Below, piece after piece: positions 54,965-62,840 of a DNA stretch of 64,000 nucleotides. Under the pieces are notes generated by a model. It was not told where the DNA came from. It saw only the letters and a list, made by a program, of their open reading frames with translations, and did not search any database. Location: contig NZ_CAMFHB010000001.1 of NCBI RefSeq assembly GCF_945952055.1, positions 186,001 through 250,000 of the forward strand. The letters are read 5' to 3'. Each line of letters starts with the position of its first letter. The first letter of the stretch is position 1. The position numbers and the translations under genes are program-made. Origin of the DNA: an uncultured Alsobacter sp. (GTDB lineage Bacteria; Pseudomonadota; Alphaproteobacteria; Rhizobiales; Beijerinckiaceae).

Positions 54965-56221
54965 TCAGCGCTCGATCAGCTCCACGCCCAACCCCGCCAG
55001 GACGTCCCAGTAGGCGGGGAACGTCTTGGCCACGCAGCCGGCGTCGCGGATGGTGATGCCGGAAATCTTCAGGCCCGCCAGGGCGAAGGACATGGCGATG
55101 CGGTGGTCGGCGAAGCTGTCGATCTCGGCCGGCAGGGTCTGGCCGGCGAGGCCGGGGTCCGACGCCACGACGAGGTCGTCGCCCTCCTCGTGGGCGAGGC
55201 CTGGCCGGATGCGGACGAGGTTGGAGGAGAGGGCACGGACGCGGTCGCACTCCTTCACGCGCAGGTTGGCGATGCCGGTGAAGCGGACGGGCGTCGCGTT
55301 GAAGGCGGCGAGCACCGCCATGGTCGGCACGGCGTCCTGCATCTGCGAGCCGTCGATCACCGCCGGCATGTGCGGGAAGCTGGCGATGACGTCGTAGGAG
55401 CGCGCGTCGGGCTGCGAGAAGGAGGCCGCCGGCACGCCGAGGTCGATGGCGCCGCCCGTCAGCACCTCGGCCGCCCAGAGATAGGTCGCGGCGGAGGCGT
55501 CGGGCTCGATCAGGTGGTCGGCGGCGGTGTAGCCGGTGGGCTCCACGCGCCAGGTCGCCGCGTCCTCCACCACGGCCTTGCCGCCGAAGGCCGCCATGGC
55601 GGCGAGCGTCAGGTCGATGTAGCCGCGAGCCCCGATCTCGGTGCCGACGAGGCGGATGCGGGTCGCCCCGCGGCCGGCGCCGGCCGCCATCAGCACGGCG
55701 GAAACGTACTGGCTGGAGAGGCCGGCATCGATCGTCACGAGGCCACCGTCGAGGCCACCCTTGCCGTGCACGGTCACCGGCGGGCAACCCGTGGGCGCCT
55801 CGGCCTTCACGCCCAGTTGCGCCAGGGACTCGACCAGCGGCCCGATCGGGCGCTTGCGCATGTGCGCGTCGCCGTCGACCACCACGTCGCCGTCGACGAG
55901 CGCGGTGGCCGCCGTCAGGAAGCGCGTCGCCGTGCCGGCATTGCCGAGGAAGAGCGGCTTGCCCGGCCGGCGCAGCGTGCCGTCGCCGGTGACGACGAAG
56001 GTCGTCGCGTCCGGCTCCTCGACCGCGACGCCCATCTCGCGCAGCGCCTGCGCCATGTAGAGCGTGTCGTCGCTCTTCAGCGCGCCGGTGAGCCGGCTCG
56101 TGCCGCGCGCCAGGGCCGCGAGCAACAGCGCGCGGTTGGTGATCGACTTCGACCCCGGCGGCATGGCGCGGCCGGTGAGCGGGCGAGCGGGCGGAACGAT
56201 GGTGACGATGCGTTCGGTCAT
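54965..56221 (-). CDS. aroA: 3-phosphoshikimate 1-carboxyvinyltransferase (EPSP synthase)
   Basis: A 418-residue shikimate-pathway enzyme joining phosphoenolpyruvate to shikimate 3-phosphate. Motifs seen are MPPGSKSITNRALLLAALA, FLGNAGTATRFLTA, AHMRKRPIGPLVESL, SSQYVSAVLMAAG and VKECDRVRALSSNL. The spacing and motifs are of the class I kind. The CP4-type class II signature (GNAATGCR) usual in rhizobia is absent. The proline after GNAGTAxR in E. coli (P101) is Phe here. The gene stands alone between two repeat regions; ATG 56221. Confidence 0.93.
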   Translation of the reverse strand: MTERIVTIVPPARPLTGRAMPPGSKSITNRALLLAALARGTSRLTGALKSDDTLYMAQALREMGVAVEEPDATTFVVTGDGTLRRPGKPLFLGNAGTATRFLTAATALVDGDVVVDGDAHMRKRPIGPLVESLAQLGVKAEAPTGCPPVTVHGKGGLDGGLVTIDAGLSSQYVSAVLMAAGAGRGATRIRLVGTEIGARGYIDLTLAAMAAFGGKAVVEDAATWRVEPTGYTAADHLIEPDASAATYLWAAEVLTGGAIDLGVPAASFSQPDARSYDVIASFPHMPAVIDGSQMQDAVPTMAVLAAFNATPVRFTGIANLRVKECDRVRALSSNLVRIRPGLAHEEGDDLVVASDPGLAGQTLPAEIDSFADHRIAMSFALAGLKISGITIRDAGCVAKTFPAYWDVLAGLGVELIER

Positions 56222-56279
56222 GGCCGCGCTTTTGGCAGAAATGGCCGCGGGAGGCCAGAGGGCGAGGGAAGCGAGGAGA

Positions 56280-56366
56280 GCGAATAGCGAATAGCGAGTA
56301 GCGAGCAGGGATTGGGAATCCGACCTGTCAGCCGCCCTACTCGCTACTCGCTACTCGCTATTCGCC
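56280..56366. repeat. Heptamer-built inverted repeat (GCGAATA/GCGAGTA units)
   Basis: The left arm (56280-56305) is a row of GCGAATA, GCGAATA, GCGAGTA, GCGAG units. The right arm (56338-56366) is the complement, with TACTCGC and TATTCGC units, about 30 bases further on. It fills the gap between aroA and ppk2 and could fold into a long stem. The tandem heptamers suggest slippage-prone growth. Confidence 0.65.
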
Positions 56367-56378
56367 ACTCGCCCCCGC

Positions 56379-57182
56379 TCACTCCACCTTGAAGCTCTTG
56401 GGGTCCCAGGTGACCTTGGGATAGGAGGGATCCATGTCCTCCAGCGTCTTGCGCACGATCTTGGCGATGGCGGCGTTGCGGGCCCATTTCTTGTCGGCCG
56501 GGATCACGTACCAGGGCGCCCAGTCGGTCGAGCAGCGCTCCAGCATGGTATCGTAGGCGTCCTGGAAATCCGACCAGAGCTTGCGGTCGTCGAGATCGCC
56601 CGGGTTGAACTTCCAGTGCTTCTTGGGGTCGTCGAGGCGTTCCTGCAGACGCTCCTTCTGCTCCTTCTTGGAGATGTGGAGCATGAACTTGAGCACCGTG
56701 GTGCCGTTCTCGGTGAGCATCTTCTCGAAGGCGTTGATCTGGTCGTAGCGCTTCTCGATCTCCTTGGCGGGCGCGAAGCGGCGCACCTTCACAACCAGCA
56801 CGTCCTCGTAGTGCGAGCGGTTGAAGATGCCGATGGTGCCGCGCCGCGGCGCGGCCATGTGGGCGCGCCAGATGAAGTCGTGGGCGAGTTCCTCCTCGCT
56901 CGGCTTGCGAAACGCCGTGACGCTCACGCCGAGCGGGCCGGTGGTGTTGAACACGCCCCGGATCGTGCCGTCCTTGCCGGACGTGTCCATGCCCTGGAGG
57001 ATGACCAGCAGGGACCGCTTGCCCTCCGCGTAGAGCTTGTCCTGCAGCTTGTCGATCTCGTTGGCATCGGCGAGCAGGCCTGCCCGGGCCTCCTCCTCCG
57101 ACCCTACATAGGCGGTGTCGTCGGGGTCGCGGCCGTCGAGCTTCGCGGCCTTTCCGGGGGCGATCATGAGCGGGTTGGCCAC
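56379..57182 (-). CDS. ppk2: Polyphosphate kinase 2 family protein
   Basis: A 267-residue PPK2-type kinase using polyphosphate to phosphorylate nucleotides. It has Walker A in LQGMDTSGKDGTIRGVF, then FRKPSEEELAHDFIWRAH, the lid arginine region IGIFNRSHYEDVLV and Walker B-like FMLHISKKEQKERL. The subclass (nucleoside mono- or diphosphate as acceptor) cannot be settled by eye. GTG 57182 follows GAGAGGAA; ATG 57167 is the alternative. Confidence 0.92.
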   Translation of the reverse strand: MANPLMIAPGKAAKLDGRDPDDTAYVGSEEEARAGLLADANEIDKLQDKLYAEGKRSLLVILQGMDTSGKDGTIRGVFNTTGPLGVSVTAFRKPSEEELAHDFIWRAHMAAPRRGTIGIFNRSHYEDVLVVKVRRFAPAKEIEKRYDQINAFEKMLTENGTTVLKFMLHISKKEQKERLQERLDDPKKHWKFNPGDLDDRKLWSDFQDAYDTMLERCSTDWAPWYVIPADKKWARNAAIAKIVRKTLEDMDPSYPKVTWDPKSFKVE

Positions 57183-57255
57183 GGGCGTGTTCCTCTCGTG
57201 CGCGGGGTTTCTGCCCGTCACGGTAGTTGCGCCGGCCTCCCCGCGGCAAGCCTCG

Positions 57256-57486
57256 TCAGGGCGTACCGCGCAGCCTGCGCCGTCCCGTGCGCACCGGCGG
57301 GGGCCGGGGCGGCAAATCGGCGGCCGCGAGCCTGGCGGGAAGCCCGTCCATGATGGCGCGCCGCTCGGCGGCGCTCATCGAAACCCAGCGGCTGATCTCG
57401 TCGATCGTGCGCCCGCAGCCGATGCACAGGCCGCTGCCGCGATCGATGGTACAGACGTGGACGCAGGGGCTCTCTGTGATCTGCAT
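57256..57486 (-). CDS. DUF1289 small cysteine-rich protein
   Basis: A 76-residue protein with SPCVHVCTIDRGSGLCIGCG, the four-cysteine DUF1289 signature (C-x3-C, C-x2-C), then RTIDEISRWVSMSAAERRAI. It probably binds iron-sulphur or zinc; the function is unknown. The tail is Arg/Pro-rich. ATG 57486 is the natural start. Divergent from the Mfd-like gene, 88 bases apart. Confidence 0.9.
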   Translation of the reverse strand: MQITESPCVHVCTIDRGSGLCIGCGRTIDEISRWVSMSAAERRAIMDGLPARLAAADLPPRPPPVRTGRRRLRGTP

Positions 57487-57574
57487 GGCGGCACACCTAG
57501 GATGGCGGGCGGCCCTTGGCAACCGCGGACGCATCCGCGCGTTGCCAGCGCCCACTCTCTCGCGGATCCCCCCG

Positions 57575-60500
57575 ATGTCCGACACGCCTCTTCCTGCAAC
57601 GCCCGGCGAAGCCGCGCTGGCGCTGCTCCGCCGCTCGGCGACGGCCCCGCTCAGCCTGTGCCTGACCGCGGAGGAGGACGAGGCGGTCGCGATCGCCGGG
57701 GTGCTCGCGGGCCTCGCGCCGGAGCTCGACGTCGTGCACCTGCCCGGTTGGGACGTGTCGCCCACCGGTGCCGTGCCGCCGTCCGCCGCGGCCATGGGCC
57801 GCAGGATCGCGGCGCTGCGGCGCCTGCAACGGCCCCCTCTGGGGCCACGCGTCGTGCTCGCCAGTGCGGAATCGGCCCTGCTGCGCAGCGCAGACCCGGC
57901 GCACCTCCTCCTCGACGACCTCGTGCTGACGGTCGGCGACCCGCTGCAGGACGAGGACTTCGCCCGGTTGCTGCTCCGGCTCGGCTACGGCGCGGATGCG
58001 CGGGTCGACGAGCCCGGGGAATACGCCATCCGGGGCGAGGTCGTAGAGGTCTTTCCGGCCGATGCCGAACGACCGGTGAGACTGGATCGCGAGGGCGGCC
58101 GCATCGCCGCGATCCGCCCCTTCGATCCGGTGTCCCAGCGCGGCATCGGCGAGATCGCGGAGGTCCGGGTCGGACCCGCGAGCGAGCGGGCCGGCGAGGC
58201 GGACGGGGCACCGCGCGACCCGGCCGAGCCTTGCGATCGGCGCCTCGACCTCACGACCGTGCTCGCCGGCGCCGCGATCCTCCTGGCGCCCGGCGCCATC
58301 GAGCGCGCCCGCATCGCGCTCGATCTCGCGACCGAGGACCAGCCCTCCCCCATCGCCCGCCGAAGCCGCACCGTCGATCCGGCGATCCTGCTGGTGCGGG
58401 AGGCGTGGGAGGGCTTTGTCCTGCGCGGCGAACCGATGCCGGGAGGAGCGCCCCGTCCCGATCTCGGCGAGGATCCTCAGGACCGCGTCGCGCAGGTCCG
58501 CGCCGAGGATGGACGCGTCGTTCTCGTCTCGCCCGACCCGCGGGGCCTGCGCCAGTTGCTTCGCCTGCTGGGGGAGGCTGGCTCGGGCGTGGAGGCCGCC
58601 GAGGACTGGGCCGCCGTCGAGGCTGCCGGCCCGGGGGCCGTCCTCAGCCTGCGCGCGCCCCTGCCCGCGTCGTTCCTCGACGCGGCGACCGGGGTCCTGG
58701 TGCTGGCGGCCGAGGACCTGGTCGGCGGCACGCAGGCCCGGCGCGGCCCCGGCCTCGAAGGCTTCGTCCAGGACACCGAGATCGCGCCCGGCGACGTCGT
58801 GGTGCACGAGGAGCACGGGCTCGCGATCTGCGAGGGACTGGTGCCCGTCGAAGCCGGCGATGAGGGGCCGGGCGAGGCGATACGGCTCGTCTATGCGGAT
58901 GACGACGTGCTGCTCGTGCAGCCCCTCGAGGCGGGCCTGCTCTGGCGCTACGGCACCGCGGAGACGGGCGTGAAGCGGGACAGGCTGGGCGGAGCGGACT
59001 GGGAGCGCCGCCGCGACGAGGTGGCGCGCGATGCCGCGGAGGTCGCGGCCCGCATCGCCGCCCAGGTCGCGGCCCGGCGCAGGGCGCGCGCACCCGCCTG
59101 CAGGCCGGACCCGGCACGGATGGCCCGCTTCGGTGCCCGCTTCCCGCATCCGCTCACCCTGGACCAGCGCCGCGCGGTCGAGGCGGCACTCGACGACCTT
59201 GCGGGCACACGTCCGATGGATCGCCTCGTGTGCGGCGACGTCGGCTTCGGCAAGACCGAGGTGGCGCTGCGGGCCGCCGCGGCCGTCGCGTTCTCGGGGC
59301 GGCAGGTGGCCGTCGCCGCGCCGACCACGCTGCTGGCCCGCCAGCATGCCGAGGTGTTCCGCCGCCGCTTCGGGCCCTTCGGCATCACGGTGGGGGAGCT
59401 CTCGCGCTTCGTGCCTGCCGCCGAGGCCAAGGCCACGAAGGAGGGGCTGGCGGACGGCTCCGTCCGAATCGTCGTGGGCACGCATGCGCTGGCCGGGCGC
59501 GCCGTCCGCTTCGAGAATCTGGGCCTCGTCGTCGTCGACGAGGAACAGCGCTTCGGCGACGTGCACAAGCGCGCGTTGCGCCGCCTGCGCCGCGGCGTCC
59601 ACGCGCTCACCATGACCGCCACGCCGATCCCGCGCACCCTGCAGGAAACGCTCGCCGGACTGCGCGAAGTGTCGCTCATCGCCACCGCCCCGGCCGGACG
59701 CCGCCCGGTGCGCACCCTCGCGGCGCCATGGGCCGATGGGCTCGTGCGCGATCTCCTGATGGAGGAGCGCGCCCGCGGCGGGCGCAGCTTCGTCGTCTGC
59801 CCCCGCGTCGCCGACATCGCCCCCATGGCCGAGCGCCTCGCCGGCCTCGTCCCTGAGCTCACGCCGATCACCGTCCATGCCCGCATGGCACCCGAGTCCA
59901 TCGACGACGCCATGCTGCGCTTCGCCGATGGGGAGGCCGACATCCTGATTGCGACCAGCATCATCGAGAGCGGCCTCGACATTCCCGGCGCCGACACCAT
60001 GGTGATCTGGCACCCCGAGCGGTTCGGGCTCGCGCAGCTGCACCAGATGCGCGGGCGTGTCGGGCGCGGCCGGGCCCGGGGTCGCTGCCTGCTCGCGACC
60101 AATCCGCTGGCCCCGCCGGGTCCCGGTGGCGAGCGGCGCATTGCCGCGCTCACCGCGCTGGACCAAGCGGGCGCAGGCTTTGCCGTGGCGGCGCGAGACC
60201 TCGATCATCGCGGCGCCGGCGATGTCGGCGGGGTGGACCAGACCGGCCACCTGCGCCGGGTCGGTGTCGAGCTGTCGCGCCACCTGCTGGCCCGTGCCGT
60301 GGCCGCGCTCGGGGGCGAAGGCGACGAGGACGACTGGACGCCCCAGCTCGCCGTCGGCTGCGCCGCGGCCCTGTCCGCCGACTACGTGCCCGAACCCGAA
60401 CTGCGTCTCTCGCTCTATCGCCGCGCCATGCGCCTGCCGAACCTGCGCGCGGTCGAGGCCTTCGCCGACGAGCTGGACGACCGCTTCGGCGAACCGCCCG

Positions 60501-60793
60501 AGGCGGCGCGCCTGTGGCTCGACCAGGTCCGCGTCACGGCCGCCTGCCGCGCGCTGGGCATCGCGCGTCTCGAGGCCGGACCGAAGGGCCTGGCGCTGAC
60601 GCCCCGCGGCGACCCCGCAGGCAAGCGCCTTTCGGCTCTCGCCGGCGATCTCGATCCGCCGCTCGAAGAGGCCGGCGAGCGCTGGATGTGGCCCCGCGGC
60701 GGGGAGGATGGACCGGCTCGGGTCGGGGCGGCGCTGGCCTTGTTGAAGGCCATTGCAGGGGCGCTGGCAAAGCGGAGGAAGGCTGCGGGTTGA
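57575..60793 (+). CDS. Mfd-like transcription-repair-coupling helicase, divergent paralogue
   Basis: A 1072-residue SF2 translocase built like Mfd but about 80-100 residues shorter at the N terminus. A reduced UvrB-like region is followed by a CarD-like RNA-polymerase-interaction domain (PGDVVVHEEHGLAICEG, LLWRYG). The helicase has VCGDVGFGKTEVALRAA (Walker A), VVVDEEQRFG (DEEQ box), TMTATPIPRTL, and QLHQMRGRVGRG (motif VI). A translocation-in-RecG-like motif (GAGFAVAARDLDHRGAGDVGG) and a C-terminal D7-like domain follow. The sequence departs from canonical Mfd at many positions, so a standard mfd may exist elsewhere. ATG 57575. Confidence 0.85.
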   Translation: MSDTPLPATPGEAALALLRRSATAPLSLCLTAEEDEAVAIAGVLAGLAPELDVVHLPGWDVSPTGAVPPSAAAMGRRIAALRRLQRPPLGPRVVLASAESALLRSADPAHLLLDDLVLTVGDPLQDEDFARLLLRLGYGADARVDEPGEYAIRGEVVEVFPADAERPVRLDREGGRIAAIRPFDPVSQRGIGEIAEVRVGPASERAGEADGAPRDPAEPCDRRLDLTTVLAGAAILLAPGAIERARIALDLATEDQPSPIARRSRTVDPAILLVREAWEGFVLRGEPMPGGAPRPDLGEDPQDRVAQVRAEDGRVVLVSPDPRGLRQLLRLLGEAGSGVEAAEDWAAVEAAGPGAVLSLRAPLPASFLDAATGVLVLAAEDLVGGTQARRGPGLEGFVQDTEIAPGDVVVHEEHGLAICEGLVPVEAGDEGPGEAIRLVYADDDVLLVQPLEAGLLWRYGTAETGVKRDRLGGADWERRRDEVARDAAEVAARIAAQVAARRRARAPACRPDPARMARFGARFPHPLTLDQRRAVEAALDDLAGTRPMDRLVCGDVGFGKTEVALRAAAAVAFSGRQVAVAAPTTLLARQHAEVFRRRFGPFGITVGELSRFVPAAEAKATKEGLADGSVRIVVGTHALAGRAVRFENLGLVVVDEEQRFGDVHKRALRRLRRGVHALTMTATPIPRTLQETLAGLREVSLIATAPAGRRPVRTLAAPWADGLVRDLLMEERARGGRSFVVCPRVADIAPMAERLAGLVPELTPITVHARMAPESIDDAMLRFADGEADILIATSIIESGLDIPGADTMVIWHPERFGLAQLHQMRGRVGRGRARGRCLLATNPLAPPGPGGERRIAALTALDQAGAGFAVAARDLDHRGAGDVGGVDQTGHLRRVGVELSRHLLARAVAALGGEGDEDDWTPQLAVGCAAALSADYVPEPELRLSLYRRAMRLPNLRAVEAFADELDDRFGEPPEAARLWLDQVRVTAACRALGIARLEAGPKGLALTPRGDPAGKRLSALAGDLDPPLEEAGERWMWPRGGEDGPARVGAALALLKAIAGALAKRRKAAG

Positions 60794-60836
60794 GCACGGC
60801 ACGATGCTGCGTTCTCGACACGGCCGCTCGCGCGAC

Positions 60837-60927
60837 CTGCTCAGGATGAGGACGATCGTTAGTGATTGAAAATCCACCACTTTCCTCATCCTGAGCAGCG
60901 CCCTCAGGCCGCGTGTCGAAGGACGCA
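60837..60927. repeat. Palindromic element with 16-bp perfect arms and shared tail
   Basis: Bases 60837-60852 (CTGCTCAGGATGAGGA) are the exact complement of 60883-60898, around a 30-base AT-richer loop. A 22-base tail at 60906-60927 is identical to 54936-54957. This fills most of the 203-base gap between the Mfd-like gene and xylB, and may also act as a weak transcriptional barrier. Confidence 0.7.
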
Positions 60928-60996
60928 CCGCGCTTCGGCTCTTGGCTTTCGCCCACAACCCGACCACTCTCCGGCAAGCGAAGCAGGGAGGGCGGC

Positions 60997-62478
60997 ATGG
61001 GCGGCATGGTGCTGGGGATTGACGTCGGCACGTCGGCGGTGAAGGTGGTCCTCGCCGACGAGGCCGAGACGATCGTCGCCGAGCGCGAGGCACCGCTCGA
61101 CATCCTGCGCCCGGGCCCCGGCGCCTCCGAGCAGCATCCCGACTGGTGGTGGGAGGCGACCGCTGGCGTGCTCGACGGGCTCGCGCGAGACGAGCCGTCA
61201 GCCATGGCGCGGGTGGCCGGCATCGGGCTCTCCGGCCAGATGCACGGGGCCGTCCTGCTCGGCGCCGACGACAGGCCCCTGCGGCCCGCCATGCTGTGGA
61301 ACGATGGCCGCGCCGGACCGCAGGCGCGCGACCTGCGGCGCACCCACCCGCACCTCGCGGCCATCGTCGGCGTCCCGCCGATGGCGGGCTTCACGGGACC
61401 CAAGATCCCCTGGCTGATCGCCAACGAGCCCGGGCTCGTGGAGCGGATCCGCACGGTGATGCTGCCCAAGGACTACGTCCGATTCCGCCTCACCGGCGAG
61501 AAGGCGACCGACGTGTCCGATGCGGCTGGCACGTGGTGGTTCGACGAGGCGGCGCGCACCTGGTCGGTCGAGGCGGCGAGGGCCACGGGCCTCGATCCGG
61601 CCGTGCTTCCGCCGGCACTGGAAAGCCCGGCTCCCGCCGGTCGCCTGCGCCCTGAGCTCGCCGCGCGCTGGGGCATGACCGGACCCGTCATCGTCGCGGC
61701 GGGAGCGGGCGACGCGGCGGCCGGCGCCATCGGGATCGGTGCGGTGCGCGACGGCGATGCCTTCATCTCGCTCGGCACGTCGGGCCAGCTTTTCGTGTCG
61801 AACGCGCAATACCGGCCCGCGCCCGAGCAGGCCGTGCACGCCTTCTGCCACGCGGTGCCGGGACGCTGGTTCCAGATGGGCGCGATGCTGAACGGCGCGA
61901 GCTGCCTCGCCTGGCTCGCCGGCTTCGTCGGCAGCGACGTGGCCACGCTGCTCGCCGAGGCGGAGGCGCGCTTCCGCGGTCCGGGCAGCCTCCTCTTCCT
62001 GCCCTACCTCACCGGCGAGCGCACCCCGCACGACGACCCCGATGCGCGCGGCGTCCTCTTCGGCCTGACGCCGGCGAGCGACCGGGCCGACGCGATGCAG
62101 GCGGTCCTGGAGGGCGTGGCGTTCAGCTTCGCCGATGCCCGCGACGCGCTGGCCGGCTCGGGCACGCGGGTGACCCGTGCCGGGGTGATCGGCGGCGGCG
62201 CCCGCAGCGCCTTCTGGATGAAGATCCTCGCCTCGGTGCTGGACGTGACGCTCGTTCGCTATGCGGGTGCGGCAAAAGGGCCCGCCGTGGGTGCCGCGCG
62301 CCTGGCCCGGCTCGCTCTCGGGCAGGGTGCCGTCGAAAGCGTCTGCGTGCCGCCGCCGGTCCTCGACGAGACTTCGCCCGATCCCACGCTGGTCGAGGCC
62401 TATCGGGAGCGGCTCGGACGCTTCCGCACGCTCTACCGCACGCTGAAGCCGCTGTTTGCGGATCAGGGCCAGGGCTGA
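60997..62478 (+). CDS. xylB: Xylulokinase
   Basis: A 493-residue FGGY-family sugar kinase that phosphorylates D-xylulose. MVLGIDVGTSAVKVVLADEA is the N-terminal phosphate motif, GLSGQMHGAVLL and AMLWNDGRA are xylulokinase blocks, and the catalytic aspartate is in AAGAGDAAAGAIG. LPYLTGERTPHDDP and GGGARSAFWMKI close the ATP-binding half. ATG 60997 has GGGAGGG upstream; ATG 61006 is also possible. The repressor gene next downstream fits control of a xylose regulon. Confidence 0.92.
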   Translation: MGGMVLGIDVGTSAVKVVLADEAETIVAEREAPLDILRPGPGASEQHPDWWWEATAGVLDGLARDEPSAMARVAGIGLSGQMHGAVLLGADDRPLRPAMLWNDGRAGPQARDLRRTHPHLAAIVGVPPMAGFTGPKIPWLIANEPGLVERIRTVMLPKDYVRFRLTGEKATDVSDAAGTWWFDEAARTWSVEAARATGLDPAVLPPALESPAPAGRLRPELAARWGMTGPVIVAAGAGDAAAGAIGIGAVRDGDAFISLGTSGQLFVSNAQYRPAPEQAVHAFCHAVPGRWFQMGAMLNGASCLAWLAGFVGSDVATLLAEAEARFRGPGSLLFLPYLTGERTPHDDPDARGVLFGLTPASDRADAMQAVLEGVAFSFADARDALAGSGTRVTRAGVIGGGARSAFWMKILASVLDVTLVRYAGAAKGPAVGAARLARLALGQGAVESVCVPPPVLDETSPDPTLVEAYRERLGRFRTLYRTLKPLFADQGQG

Positions 62479-62507
62479 CGCTCGGACCCTTTCAGTAGTC
62501 CAGCTTG

Positions 62508-62619
62508 CACCTCCCTCTCCGCGTCCTGGCCTGGCTCGGCCCGGCCATCCACGACTTGCGGATGGCCCCGGCACAGTCGTGGATGCCCGGGCCGAGCCCG
62601 GGCAGGACGGCTGAGAGGT
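62508..62619. repeat. Long palindromic interspersed repeat, copy C
   Basis: About 112 bases, near-identical to the reverse complement of copy B. One arm is GCGTCCTGGCCTGGCTCGGC then CCGGCCATCCACGACTT; the other is AGTCGTGGATGCCCGGGCC then GAGCCCGGGCAGGACGGCTGA. The compensating GCTCGGC/GCCGAGC differences in the two arms keep the stem paired, which suggests that the secondary structure is maintained. Located 30 bases after the xylB stop. Confidence 0.8.
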
Positions 62620-62722
62620 TGTGGCGCACCAAAGACGTGAGGCGCACGGCGGTGCCGGGGGGCAATTGACGAACGCCGATCCGCAGCCGCCAGTCTCGCG
62701 GCGAAGGCCACGGCACCCGCCA

Positions 62723-62820
62723 GTTCAATTCTGAACAACAATCCCGTTGACGGCGCCGCTGAACGCAGGCAGAATAAATCATCGTTGATTACATAATCGC
62801 TCCGGCATCGAACCGGAGCG
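62723..62820 (+). promoter_or_regulatory. Promoter region with three dyads in front of the ROK repressor
   Basis: GTTCA-ATTC-TGAAC (62723-62736) and AATCA-TCGT-TGATT (62777-62790) are perfect small dyads. CGCTCCGG (62798-62805) pairs with 62813-62820 as a hairpin just upstream of the ribosome site. TTGACG (62747-62752) and CAGAAT (62770-62775) with 17-base spacing could be -35 and -10 elements. Either dyad could be an autoregulatory operator. Between repeat C (ending 62619) and here nothing is recognised. Confidence 0.4.
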
Positions 62821-62840
62821 GCCAAACGAGGGAGGAGGAC

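Noticed and set aside
57497-61093. A 1198-codon open frame antisense to the Mfd-like gene
   Set aside because: No domain, Arg/Ala/His-rich, and entirely explained by the codon bias of the real gene.
62723-62736. SOS box in front of the ROK gene
   Set aside because: GTTC and GAAC are inverted with 6 bases between, not the direct GTTC-N7-GTTC spacing used by alphaproteobacterial LexA.
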